Assembly (NCBI GenBank): GCA_011524805.1
Contig: WTJO01000113.1
Coordinates: forward strand, 2,497 to 45,584
DNA: 43,088 bases
Direction: 5' to 3'
Source: Alphaproteobacteria bacterium
Lineage (GTDB): Bacteria; Pseudomonadota; Alphaproteobacteria; Puniceispirillales; Puniceispirillaceae
This document shows positions 1 through 7,680 of the stretch, piece after piece. Within the stretch, counting starts at the first letter, position 1. Each line of letters starts with the position of its first letter. The notes under the pieces were generated by a model. The model searched no databases. It saw nothing but the letters and a program-made list of their open reading frames with translations, and was not told where the DNA came from. A program made the position numbers and the translations under genes.

Positions 1-164
1 TCAGTCTGCTGGCCTTTGTAGCAAGCGTGGCCGTACATATGATGATCACCACACAAGATAGCGCCAGCCAGTCACAGATAGCGGCACGCGATTCAGTAAT
101 GCGAGACAGTCTGGCAGAAACACGTACCATCTCGCTTGATGACTGGGCACAAATCTGTTTTTAA
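1..164 (+). CDS. 3' end of an unidentified gene (partial)
   Basis: An open frame enters from the left edge (codons from base 3) and runs 53 codons to TAA at 162-164. Visible residues begin with a hydrophobic stretch, SLLAFVASVAVHMM, that could be the end of a membrane helix, followed by a polar tail ending DDWAQICF. Codon choice (agc, gcc, ctg, cag) matches the neighbouring plus-strand genes, which favours real coding. I do not recognise the family. The next gene begins 81 bp downstream on the same strand, so co-transcription is possible. Confidence 0.45.
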   Translation, partial: SLLAFVASVAVHMMITTQDSASQSQIAARDSVMRDSLAETRTISLDDWAQICF

Positions 165-245
165 GATTTCCCTTTGGCGGCAAGCTGTATATGCTAGTCT
201 GGCCGGAAAATAGTAAGCCTTTGCACAACAGAGATATCATATCCT

Positions 246-1385
246 ATGAATCATCAGCCAGATATACTCATCATCGGACAGGGATTTGCCGGTCTTGGCG
301 CGGCCATCATCTGTGCGAATCATGGCTATCAGGTCACGGTCATTGGCCGTCCAGCACGGGCAAAGGGCGCGCTTCAGCTTGCCCAGAATAGCGCAAGTGC
401 GCTTGGTGGGCTTAGCGTGCCAAAGCTGGGGGCAGATATTCTTGAGCTTGGCAGCCGGCTTGATTCTATCTGTCTGTCACGGCTGGAAGCTGGCACCAGC
501 CTGTGCGAGCTGGTACATCCTCAAGAAAGCTATTATGCTGCTGTCAGCAGACAGCATCTAATGGATTTGCTGATCCGCTATTGCGATAATAACAGCCTTA
601 TCAGCAGATATGACAGTCAGGTCACCGCCGCAATTGTAAGCTATCAGCGCGGGGCTGCCCAGATTGTCTGTGATGATAACCAGCTATTTGAAGCCCCTGT
701 CATTATTGGTGCAGATGGCGCTTCTGGTATCTCTCGCAAACTGGCAAGCGCGGCGATGCACGATGCCCAGACATCATGGCAAACAGGCTATACAGCGATG
801 AGAGCAGAATTTCCTACCAGCAAACTACCTGCCTATTTCTCAGAAAATCATACCAAATTACTGCTGGGTAGATATTGTCATCTTGTCAGCTATCCATTTC
901 ATGCACAGCAGAAAATCAATCTTGTCTTCTGTGCTGACACAGCTTCATTACAGTCGGGGCTGATGACACAGACATTACAGAAAAACCCTGCGCTTGACTG
1001 TCTGAACTCGCCAGATATTCACTGGCAACCTAGCCTGCTTCTGCCGCCCCATGCACAGCCATTATGGCGGTATCAGCGACTTACCCTGATAGGTGATGCT
1101 GCCCATTCAATGCCGCCTCATCTGGCACAGGGTGCAGGTCAGAGTTTTGAAGATATAGCCATGCTGGATCGCATGCTATCTATCCACCCGCTAGATATTG
1201 CTTTGAACGAGATGGCAGCACAGCGCTCCAGAATTGCTGCCAGAATTGCCCATAAGGCAGGTGTGACAGGCAAGGTCATGCGGCTAGGCGGCATGGCCGG
1301 CAGGCTTAGAGATAGCGTGCTGGATATTGCCGGCAGGCAGTTGCTTCAGGAATGGATGGCCGATGTATGGACCGCCCGTAATTAG
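246..1385 (+). CDS. FAD-dependent aromatic-ring-type monooxygenase (UbiH/PHBH-like)
   Basis: A 379-residue class A flavoprotein hydroxylase. The N-terminal dinucleotide-binding motif GQGFAG is at residues 11-16, the second FAD/NAD(P)H motif GADG is at about 155-158, and the FAD-ribityl motif GDAAHSMPP starts at about 283, in the order typical of the para-hydroxybenzoate hydroxylase superfamily. Enzymes of this kind insert one oxygen atom into aromatic or quinone-precursor substrates using NAD(P)H. The sequence does not reveal the substrate. It has no membrane segment and no ubiquinone-operon neighbours, so a UbiH/UbiF role is not supported. ATG at 246 follows a purine-rich GAGA about 15 bases upstream, a weak ribosome site. 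The next gene is 88 bp away. Confidence 0.85.
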   Translation: MNHQPDILIIGQGFAGLGAAIICANHGYQVTVIGRPARAKGALQLAQNSASALGGLSVPKLGADILELGSRLDSICLSRLEAGTSLCELVHPQESYYAAVSRQHLMDLLIRYCDNNSLISRYDSQVTAAIVSYQRGAAQIVCDDNQLFEAPVIIGADGASGISRKLASAAMHDAQTSWQTGYTAMRAEFPTSKLPAYFSENHTKLLLGRYCHLVSYPFHAQQKINLVFCADTASLQSGLMTQTLQKNPALDCLNSPDIHWQPSLLLPPHAQPLWRYQRLTLIGDAAHSMPPHLAQGAGQSFEDIAMLDRMLSIHPLDIALNEMAAQRSRIAARIAHKAGVTGKVMRLGGMAGRLRDSVLDIAGRQLLQEWMADVWTARN

Positions 1386-1473
1386 CAGCGCAACATACAT
1401 CCATTTGCCGTGTGGGCGCGTAAAATCTAACAATACTTGTATCCATAATACCCACACATAAGGCTGTGCATAA

Positions 1474-2055
1474 ATGCTCCTTCGATTTCGGATATTCATG
1501 CTCGCCTGTCTAGGAATGATAACCATGACAGCCCAGAATAGTATCGCATTAGCATCTGAGTTTGCTGATACTGCCTATCAGTTTAGCTTTACGTCTATTG
1601 ATGGCCAGCCTTTACCACTTTCCGATTTTCAGGGGCAGGTCGTGCTGGTGGTTAATACCGCGTCACGATGCGGATTTACACCTCAATATGATGGTTTGCA
1701 GGCGCTCTATGATAAATATCGCGAACAGGGGCTGGTAGTGCTTGGCGTACCGTCTGGTGATTTTGGCGAACAGGAACTGGCAGATGAAGCCGAGATAAAA
1801 CGTTTCTGCGAGGTGAATTTCAACATTGATTTTCCAATGACAGAAAAAAACCATGTTAAAGGCGATAATGCGCATCCCTTTTATCAATGGTCTGCCGAAA
1901 CAGCAGGTTTTATGGCGCGCCCACGATGGAATTTTCATAAATATCTGGTTGGCAGAGACGGGCAGATAGATAGCTGGTTTTCATCTGTCACCTCCCCGCA
2001 ATCAGAAAAGATGGAAACTGCCATCTTGAGAGCGCTTGCCCAGCCTGCGGGCTGA
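1474..2055 (+). CDS. Exported glutathione-peroxidase-family protein
   Basis: A 193-residue thioredoxin-fold peroxidase. Residues 1-28 look like a signal peptide: positive N-terminus, hydrophobic core, then ALAS before the mature start. The peroxidatic cysteine is C66 in NTASRCGFTPQY, a likely resolving cysteine is C112, and the Trp-Asn pair is W152-N153 in RWNFHKYLV. The catalytic Gln of the classical tetrad is replaced by Asp96 (GVPSGDFGEQE); a related Asn-Asp-Phe variant is common in alphaproteobacterial members. Such enzymes usually draw electrons from thioredoxin rather than glutathione, so the role is probably reduction of peroxides in the periplasm, which is inference. AAGG about 12 bases before ATG supports the start. 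Confidence 0.87.
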   Translation: MLLRFRIFMLACLGMITMTAQNSIALASEFADTAYQFSFTSIDGQPLPLSDFQGQVVLVVNTASRCGFTPQYDGLQALYDKYREQGLVVLGVPSGDFGEQELADEAEIKRFCEVNFNIDFPMTEKNHVKGDNAHPFYQWSAETAGFMARPRWNFHKYLVGRDGQIDSWFSSVTSPQSEKMETAILRALAQPAG

Positions 2056-2121
2056 TATCCCCAAATATCCATATCTGGCTATCCTGCCATCATCGCCTGT
2101 TATTGGCTTCAGGTGCCTGCT

Positions 2122-2136
2122 TGTGCTATAAGCACA
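2122..2136 (+). promoter_or_regulatory. Small hairpin overlapping a candidate promoter of trhO
   Basis: TGTGCT (2122-2127) and AGCACA (2131-2136) form a 6-bp inverted repeat with a 3-base loop. The same bases contain TATAAG (2127-2132), 18 bases after TTGGCT (2103-2108), a fair sigma-70-like pair that would start RNA only about 14 bases before the trhO ATG. Either reading is plausible from sequence alone. Confidence 0.3.
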
Positions 2137-2152
2137 CAAAAACGCCGGATAG

Positions 2153-3145
2153 ATGAAAGATATGTCACAAATGCCAGAGGCCAGTCAGACAAATAGATTT
2201 GTTGTGGCCGCATTATATAAATTCGTGGTGATAGAAGACTGTGCTGCCCTGCAGGCAGAATTACAACAGCTATGCAACACCCATGGCATTATGGGCACAC
2301 TGCTGGTGGCCACAGAAGGTTTGAATGGCACAATTTCAGGGCTTCCGAATGCAATTAAAGCTGTTACCGGATGGCTTCGTGCGCACCCCGATTTTTCCGA
2401 TATTGATATTAAATATGCCGCCCATGAGAATATGCCGTTCCACCGCATGAAAGTGCGGCTGAAGTCTGAAATTGTTACCATGGGCAAGGCAGATATTCTG
2501 CCGTCCGAACAGGCAGGCACCTATGTTGAACCCAAAGACTGGAATGCGCTTATCACTGACCCTGATGTGCTGGTTGTCGATACCCGCAATGATTATGAAA
2601 TCGCAATTGGCCAGTTCACAGGTGCTGAAAATCCGCATACTGCCAGCTTTCGACAGTTTCCTGATTATGCAAAAGCACTTGCCGAGCTGCCAGAAGATAA
2701 GCGGCCGCAAAAAATTGCCATGTATTGCACAGGCGGGATACGGTGCGAGAAATCAACCTCTCTGATGAAGCAGATGGGCTTTGACGATGTCTATCATCTG
2801 AAGGGCGGGATTCTGAGATATCTTGAAGAGATAGATGCAAAAGATTCGCTGTGGGAAGGTGAATGTTTTGTGTTTGATTCCCGTGTTTCTGTTGATCATG
2901 CATTAAATGCAGGCAGTTATGCGCTGTGCCATGCCTGCAAAATGCCGCTATCAGAAGAAGATATGCGCTCTGAATTCTATCAGCCGGGTATCAGTTGCGG
3001 CTATTGCCATGATAAAACATCACAACAGCAAAAAGACAGATTTGCAGAACGCAAGCGCCAGATAGATCTGGCCGAACAGCGTGGCGAGACCCATATCGGG
3101 CAACATGCACGCATGAAAAAATCTTCTATCAGACGGGCTGGCTGA
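2153..3145 (+). CDS. trhO: tRNA uridine-34 hydroxylase, rhodanese family
   Basis: A 330-residue protein matching the TrhO (YceA) family, which uses O2 to hydroxylate uridine 34 of tRNA as the first step to 5-carboxymethoxy- or methoxy-uridine. An N-terminal TrhO domain (about 15-110) precedes a rhodanese domain (about 125-235). The active-site loop YCTGGIRCEKS has the conserved cysteines C192 and C198. The C-terminal tail contains two CxxC pairs (CHAC and CGYC), probably a metal site, as in other members. The length is normal. A second in-frame ATG lies at 2162; neither start has a strong ribosome site. It is convergent with rpe, with only 5 bp between the stop codons. Confidence 0.93.
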   Translation: MKDMSQMPEASQTNRFVVAALYKFVVIEDCAALQAELQQLCNTHGIMGTLLVATEGLNGTISGLPNAIKAVTGWLRAHPDFSDIDIKYAAHENMPFHRMKVRLKSEIVTMGKADILPSEQAGTYVEPKDWNALITDPDVLVVDTRNDYEIAIGQFTGAENPHTASFRQFPDYAKALAELPEDKRPQKIAMYCTGGIRCEKSTSLMKQMGFDDVYHLKGGILRYLEEIDAKDSLWEGECFVFDSRVSVDHALNAGSYALCHACKMPLSEEDMRSEFYQPGISCGYCHDKTSQQQKDRFAERKRQIDLAEQRGETHIGQHARMKKSSIRRAG

Positions 3146-3150
3146 ACTGC

Positions 3151-3798
3151 CTAGCCTCTTATCGCTGTAATGGCCGCACCATAGCCTTGTGGGTGATTAA
3201 AGATAGCCGAACCTGCTACCAGATTTGTAGCACCTGCGGCAATCACATCAGGGGCGGTTGTTGCGGTGATGCCGCCATCTACCTGAATCTGGATATCTCT
3301 GCCAGAGATCAGCTGGCCTGCCTGCTTAATTTTTGGCAGCATGGTTGGCATAAATGACTGCCCCCCAAAGCCCGGATTAACTGTCATGATCAGAAGCAGG
3401 TCAATTTTATCAAGCACATGTTCAATCTGGCTTATCGGGCTGTGCGGATTAAGTGCTACCCCTGCGCTTAGTCCGAAATCCTTAATCGCGGCCAGCACTC
3501 GGTCAAGATGACGGCAGGCTTCGGCATGCACCGTGATGTTCTGAACCCCTGCGGCAGCAAAATCGCCAAGCAGATGATAGGGCTCTTCGACCATCAGATG
3601 TGCATCAAAATAAGCATCACTGCGTTTACGAAGTGCAGCGATAACAGGCGCTCCAAAAGACAGATTAGGCACAAATTGCCCATCCATGACATCCAGATGT
3701 ATCCAGTCTGCCCCTGCCTTTATCACCGCATCAACCTCGTCACCAAGCGCGGCAAAGTCAGATGCAAGTACGGAAGGCGCAATAATCATCTCAGACAT
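3151..3798 (-). CDS. rpe: Ribulose-phosphate 3-epimerase
   Basis: A 215-residue TIM-barrel enzyme interconverting ribulose-5-phosphate and xylulose-5-phosphate in the pentose phosphate pathway. Conserved features include IAPSVLASDF at the start, HLDVMDGQFVPNLSFG (metal-binding His and Asp), DAHLMVE, MTVNPGFGGQSFM and QVDGGI near the end, so the active site looks intact. I chose ATG at 3798 (MSEMIIAPS), preceded by GGGAAAG, over the in-frame GTG at 3807, which leaves too little room for that ribosome site. It lies 98 bp downstream of the helicase gene on the same strand, separated by an inverted repeat. Confidence 0.96.
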   Translation of the reverse strand: MSEMIIAPSVLASDFAALGDEVDAVIKAGADWIHLDVMDGQFVPNLSFGAPVIAALRKRSDAYFDAHLMVEEPYHLLGDFAAAGVQNITVHAEACRHLDRVLAAIKDFGLSAGVALNPHSPISQIEHVLDKIDLLLIMTVNPGFGGQSFMPTMLPKIKQAGQLISGRDIQIQVDGGITATTAPDVIAAGATNLVAGSAIFNHPQGYGAAITAIRG

Positions 3799-3846
3799 GA
3801 TTGTCACTTTCCCTGATTGTTTGGCCGTATTTAGCTAGCTGTATAT

Positions 3847-3900
3847 CTAGCAGATATGCAGGTATCGCGAAATCGAAAATTGCGGCGCAATATCTGCTAG
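3847..3900. repeat. 11-bp inverted repeat with inner hairpin between helicase and rpe genes
   Basis: CTAGCAGATAT at 3847-3857 is exactly complementary to ATATCTGCTAG at 3890-3900. The right arm includes the helicase stop codon (3897-3899). Inside lies a second 5-bp hairpin, ATTGC-GGC-GCAAT (3879-3891), which overlaps the right arm, so the two structures exclude each other. It could be a weak terminator or attenuator before rpe; no U-run follows on the transcribed strand. Confidence 0.45.
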
Positions 3901-5726
3901 ACAACATCCTTTGCCTTGAAATAGGGCAGATTATCCTGTGCAGAACATCCCATCACTGTCAGCCGCTCAACAATCTGAAGGGCACGCTGATATTTGCGTT
4001 CCAGCTCTTCTTCGGACGTTTCTTCAAACAGCTCACCACATAGTAATATGCCGTGATTTGACTGAAGGGCACGAACCCGCCTGCCATGCATTAGCCCGTC
4101 CACCAGAATCGCATGCTGGAATTCATCAGATTTTACAATCTGGATTTTTTCCTTCACCAGATAATGCCGGATTGCCGCCTCGCCCTGCAAGGTATGCGCC
4201 CAGAATTCTGAGTCAGAACTGGAAGGCTGGCCACTTACCAGCTCAAAGGCTTTACAAAAAGCAAGGAAAATAAGCTCGTCTTTTTCTGCGCCTGTCCATG
4301 CAGTTCTGCCAAGGGTGCGCCAGATATCCTTATTCATCTCGTCAAAGACGGCCGGAATACGCTCAAAGAACAGACGGTGAAGCCCGATATCATTTACAGA
4401 ATCTTCCATTCTCTGTTCTTTATGAATATCGATAGCGCTATAGGAGCCACAGACAGGACAGCCAGAATCAGAAAACTTATCTTTAAGATAGATATGAGAG
4501 CATCTCAGCCCCGACTCCAGCTTGTTGTCACATAGATAATAGCTGGTCTGCTCGTCAATCGGCTGTTGTGCTATCCATTCAAACCTGTTTTTGAATCTCA
4601 GATATGAGCCACGATGAGACCACAGGCTCCATTGCAGTTTTTCAACAGGCCCGAAGGTTGACCAGTTTGAGCTGACATCGATTACAACACAGCTATCTTT
4701 ATGTTCGGCAGCGCGCAATCCGCGCCCTACAGACTGACCCCATAACACTTTGGAGAGGGTCGGTCGCATATGCACAATAATATTACAATGCGGATTATCC
4801 CAGCCTTCGGCCAGTACACCAACAGATACCACCGCCTCAACCTTGCCTTCTGCATGGCTAGACAGCATCTGCATACGCTCTTTGATAGGTGTTGTAGCAG
4901 TAATAAGGCAGACAGAAATTCCCAACTCTTCTATTGCCTCGACCGTGGTTTCTGCAACTGTTACATCAGGGCAAAACCATGCCGAGATAGGGGCGGGCTT
5001 TACCTGCTCTCTTTCTTCAAGATAGATGGAACAGGCATGGCTTATCATGGAAGATTTGATAATCGCAGGTGCCAGCTTGGCAACAGGGAAATCACCTGAG
5101 CTAATATCAATCGTGTTCAGCTCAAGATCATGGATAAAATGTGGGCGATAGCGTGGTCTGACCAGAATACCTTCATCAAACAGCTTATCCATATCTGCGC
5201 CGTCAATAATCGCATCAAAGGCAAGGCTAAGCTGGTCACGCTGATCTGCGGTGCGGCGTTCTGGCGAGGCTGTCAGCCCTAGCAGATGGGCATCATCACG
5301 CCCCTTTTCGCTGAAACATTCCAAAATGCGCTTATAGCCTGTGCCATTTGGTGACACGCGATGCGCTTCATCAATAATGATGAGCTTGGCCTGTTCGACA
5401 GCTTCATCCAGAATATCTCTGGCTCTGGTAGACGTAGATAGAAGCACATCATAATTTGCAAAGGCAGGGTCTGAATGATTTAGCTCAAGCTTTTTGACCC
5501 GATGCTCTTTGGCAAGCGCCCGTTCAAGCTGTTCAAGCAGAACCAGCCTGTGACATAACACGATGACCTTTTCACCTTCATAAAATTGTTTGATGATTTC
5601 GCTGGCCAGAACTGTTTTGCCTGCCCCTGTTGGCGCCTTTACAATGAACCGGCGATGCAGGTTCAGAATACTCGGAAATTCGTCAATAATTTCCTGTTGC
5701 CAACGTCTAAGTTTAATTGAGGTCAT
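3897..5726 (-). CDS. RadD-like superfamily 2 DEAH helicase with zinc-ribbon
   Basis: A 609-residue SF2 helicase: Walker A APTGAGKT (31-38), DEAH (119-122), motif III TAS (152-154), GVLAEGWDNP (about 303-312) and motif VI QSVGRGLR (331-338). After the helicase core comes a four-cysteine site (C399, C409, C423, C426), then about 180 residues that I cannot assign. The organisation resembles E. coli RadD (YejH), a helicase-like protein for DNA damage and crossover processing, but the C-terminal half differs. No restriction or defence partner sits beside it, so DNA repair is the more likely job. ATG at 5726 has no clear ribosome site. A possible TATACT -10 box lies about 36-41 bases upstream. Confidence 0.88.
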   Translation of the reverse strand: MTSIKLRRWQQEIIDEFPSILNLHRRFIVKAPTGAGKTVLASEIIKQFYEGEKVIVLCHRLVLLEQLERALAKEHRVKKLELNHSDPAFANYDVLLSTSTRARDILDEAVEQAKLIIIDEAHRVSPNGTGYKRILECFSEKGRDDAHLLGLTASPERRTADQRDQLSLAFDAIIDGADMDKLFDEGILVRPRYRPHFIHDLELNTIDISSGDFPVAKLAPAIIKSSMISHACSIYLEEREQVKPAPISAWFCPDVTVAETTVEAIEELGISVCLITATTPIKERMQMLSSHAEGKVEAVVSVGVLAEGWDNPHCNIIVHMRPTLSKVLWGQSVGRGLRAAEHKDSCVVIDVSSNWSTFGPVEKLQWSLWSHRGSYLRFKNRFEWIAQQPIDEQTSYYLCDNKLESGLRCSHIYLKDKFSDSGCPVCGSYSAIDIHKEQRMEDSVNDIGLHRLFFERIPAVFDEMNKDIWRTLGRTAWTGAEKDELIFLAFCKAFELVSGQPSSSDSEFWAHTLQGEAAIRHYLVKEKIQIVKSDEFQHAILVDGLMHGRRVRALQSNHGILLCGELFEETSEEELERKYQRALQIVERLTVMGCSAQDNLPYFKAKDVV

Positions 5727-5795
5727 ACCAACACTAATTAAAATACCTTTGCAAGAGCGCTAGTATAAACATAATTTTAGAAAATATCTCTAGCC

Positions 5796-5817
5796 AAATG
5801 CGAAAAAAAGCGCATTT
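5796..5817. terminator. Hairpin in the AT-rich spacer between Ldh and helicase genes
   Basis: AAATGCG (5796-5802) and CGCATTT (5811-5817) make a 7-bp stem around an A-rich 8-base loop. On the plus strand the stem runs into five T residues, but both flanking genes are on the minus strand, where the tail is only TTTGG. It most likely helps end the transcript of the Ldh gene. A 10-bp palindrome, GCAAATTTGC, lies at 5832-5841 nearby. Confidence 0.4.
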
Positions 5818-5866
5818 TTCCGGAAATTTTAGCAAATTTGCCCCAAAAACAGCCTGTTTGGCAGCT

Positions 5867-6871
5867 CTAAAGAAGCGAATATATTGTCTCGATGAGGGCA
5901 GTATTAATCTGGCGTGGCCCTGTATCTAGCCTGTTTTTATGACGGCGCTCACCTGCCAGCCTGATTCCGTCCAGCCCCTTCATCTCGGTAAAAAAGCCTG
6001 CAACATGCGCTTTCCAGTCACCTGACGAGATTAGTTCGGGGCTGATAGCAATCACCAGCTCTCCTCCTTTGGCAGGGCCGCCATCATTATTATCCTCTCT
6101 GCCAGCCTCAACAGAAAAATTATCCCCTGTCACACCGGCACATAATAATTCTACCATGGTGGCAATGGCTGAGCCTTTATAGCCACCAAATGGCAGCAAT
6201 ACCCCCTTCAATACCTCATTTGGGTCTGTTGAGGGATTGCCAGCCGCATCAAGGCCAGTATCTGCTGGCAGTTCATGGCCGTCTCTGGCGGCAATCTGCA
6301 CATCTCCTTTTGCCAGCCGCGAGGTCGCCATATCAAACACATAAGGTGATGACCCCGGATTAGGAAAGGCAAAGGAAAGCGGGTTTGTGCCGAAAAAGGC
6401 CTGCTTTGCCCCGAACGGCGCAACAGAGGGTTTGAAGGCTGTACAGGCAAGCCCCACCAGCCCCTGTTCGGCAAGATATTCTGTTTCAGGCCATAAGGCG
6501 GCAAAGTGAAAGCTGTTCACAATGCTCATCACCGCGATACCTGTTTTGTGGGCAGCCTCGGCCAGCTGTGGCAGGCCAGCCTGCAATGCCAGCGGCGCAT
6601 AGCCCATCTGGCCATCCACCTTCAGCACAGATGGCAATGTCTGCGCGATCTTGGGATTAGCATCTGCTGTTACCTTGCCAGATTTAATTGAACCTACATA
6701 GCCCGGAATCCTGAACAGCCCGTGAGAGGTTGACCCGTCCCGTTCCGCCCGCATCACCGTATCTGCGATAGCCGCCGCATTGGCCTCATCACATCCGGCC
6801 GCACGCATCACCTTATGGGCAAGCTTGTAAATTTCATCTAGCGACATATCTGTCAAATTCTGAACACTCAT
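5867..6871 (-). CDS. Ldh-family (malate/L-lactate dehydrogenase type II) NAD(P)H oxidoreductase
   Basis: A 334-residue member of the Ldh_2 family, which is unrelated to classical Rossmann malate dehydrogenases. The conserved His is H50 in DGSTSHGLFRIPGYV; FGTNPLSFAFP, FDMATS and FGGYKGSAIATMVELLCAGVTG are also present. Family members reduce 2-oxo acids or cyclic imines, for example sulfolactate, ureidoglycolate and delta1-piperideine-2-carboxylate; the sequence does not choose between them. It is the last gene of the amidase/M19/orphan group, 134 bp after the DUF3726-like gene, and has its own candidate operator (6909-6928). ATG at 6871 follows AAGAGAGAAAG. Confidence 0.87.
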   Translation of the reverse strand: MSVQNLTDMSLDEIYKLAHKVMRAAGCDEANAAAIADTVMRAERDGSTSHGLFRIPGYVGSIKSGKVTADANPKIAQTLPSVLKVDGQMGYAPLALQAGLPQLAEAAHKTGIAVMSIVNSFHFAALWPETEYLAEQGLVGLACTAFKPSVAPFGAKQAFFGTNPLSFAFPNPGSSPYVFDMATSRLAKGDVQIAARDGHELPADTGLDAAGNPSTDPNEVLKGVLLPFGGYKGSAIATMVELLCAGVTGDNFSVEAGREDNNDGGPAKGGELVIAISPELISSGDWKAHVAGFFTEMKGLDGIRLAGERRHKNRLDTGPRQINTALIETIYSLL

Positions 6872-6908
6872 ATCTTTCTCTCTTACCTATCTGTTATGCT
6901 GTGCCAAT

Positions 6909-6928
6909 ATATTTTACCGGTAAAATAT
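6909..6928. promoter_or_regulatory. Perfect 20-bp palindrome, candidate operator for the Ldh gene
   Basis: ATATTTTACCGGTAAAATAT is a perfect 20-bp palindrome centred between 6918 and 6919, and it extends imperfectly by three more bases on each side. It lies 38 bp before the Ldh start codon. A CCGG-centred palindrome with TTTTA arms is the shape bound by LacI-family repressors (compare GntR-type TTACCGGTAA sites). No regulator gene of that family is encoded in the window, so the cognate factor is unknown. Confidence 0.6.
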
Positions 6929-7005
6929 TTTTTATATTTCTCATGCTGGGCTATCTTTGGGGCGCTGTCCATAGGCTGGTGCAGAAATATAAGCTACGCT
7001 AGCTT

Positions 7006-7680
7006 TCAGTCATTATCTGTCAGACCTGCGCCTGCACCTGACAACCGTGACGCATCGCTCTCGGGCACGTAAGAGCGGAATGCAAATTCTGATAGACGCG
7101 CCCAGCCTGTATCATCAATGTCTACAGCACCTGTTTCGGTCACCAGCTTCTGCTGGCCGCCGGCTTTCATCTCAATCCGGTATTCTGTGATATTGCTCTG
7201 CTCACCACTGGCAGGCATCGCTATCAGCATCTCATCAGCGTGCATCTGGCACGCATCAAAAGACAGCGTTATCTGCCCGTGATGCTGGCTTTCTGTCCAG
7301 ATAAGCTGGCCAAGCAGGATAGAAGGCATATAGGCGGTAGTCAGAATGACTATATGCGGCTCGGCACCCCCGTCAGATGAGATGGCAAGCCAGTCACATA
7401 TCATCGCTCCAAATACCAGCATTTCATGCGGGGCGGCGGTTAGCCGTAATTCTGTGCCGTCTATTGTGATGCGCTGGCTATCTGCTGGCACGGGGCGCGC
7501 CGAATCATATGCCTGATAGTGCGCAAGATACGCTGCAAGCTGGGTGGCGGCGCGTGGCTGGTGGTGGCTGGCAATGACCATTGCCCAGCCTGTATCATCT
7601 GCAACATCATGGCTGAACCCGCATCCAAGCAGAGCTTTGCGCGTCATATGAAACAGCTCGTTCAGCGAACAGCGTATCAT
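7006..7680 (-). CDS. DUF3726-like protein of unknown function
   Basis: A 224-residue soluble protein. Its opening (SLNELFHMTRKALLGCGFSHDVADDTGWAMVIAS) and overall size resemble proteins grouped as DUF3726; this is from memory and moderate in certainty. No catalytic motif, signal peptide or membrane segment is visible. The C-terminal half has alternating charged and hydrophobic strands and ends in a Gly/Asp tail. Its ATG overlaps the stop of the preceding 576-residue gene (ATGA at 7677-7680), so the two are translationally coupled and probably act together. I cannot give it a function. Confidence 0.8.
   Translation of the reverse strand: MIRCSLNELFHMTRKALLGCGFSHDVADDTGWAMVIASHHQPRAATQLAAYLAHYQAYDSARPVPADSQRITIDGTELRLTAAPHEMLVFGAMICDWLAISSDGGAEPHIVILTTAYMPSILLGQLIWTESQHHGQITLSFDACQMHADEMLIAMPASGEQSNITEYRIEMKAGGQQKLVTETGAVDIDDTGWARLSEFAFRSYVPESDASRLSGAGAGLTDND

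Noticed and set aside
2336..2710. Antisense open frames over 100 codons, such as this one inside trhO and similar ones opposite the helicase, frmA, mmsA, eda and edd.
   Set aside because: They lie opposite well-conserved genes, show no family motifs and have atypical composition; they are by-products of codon bias.
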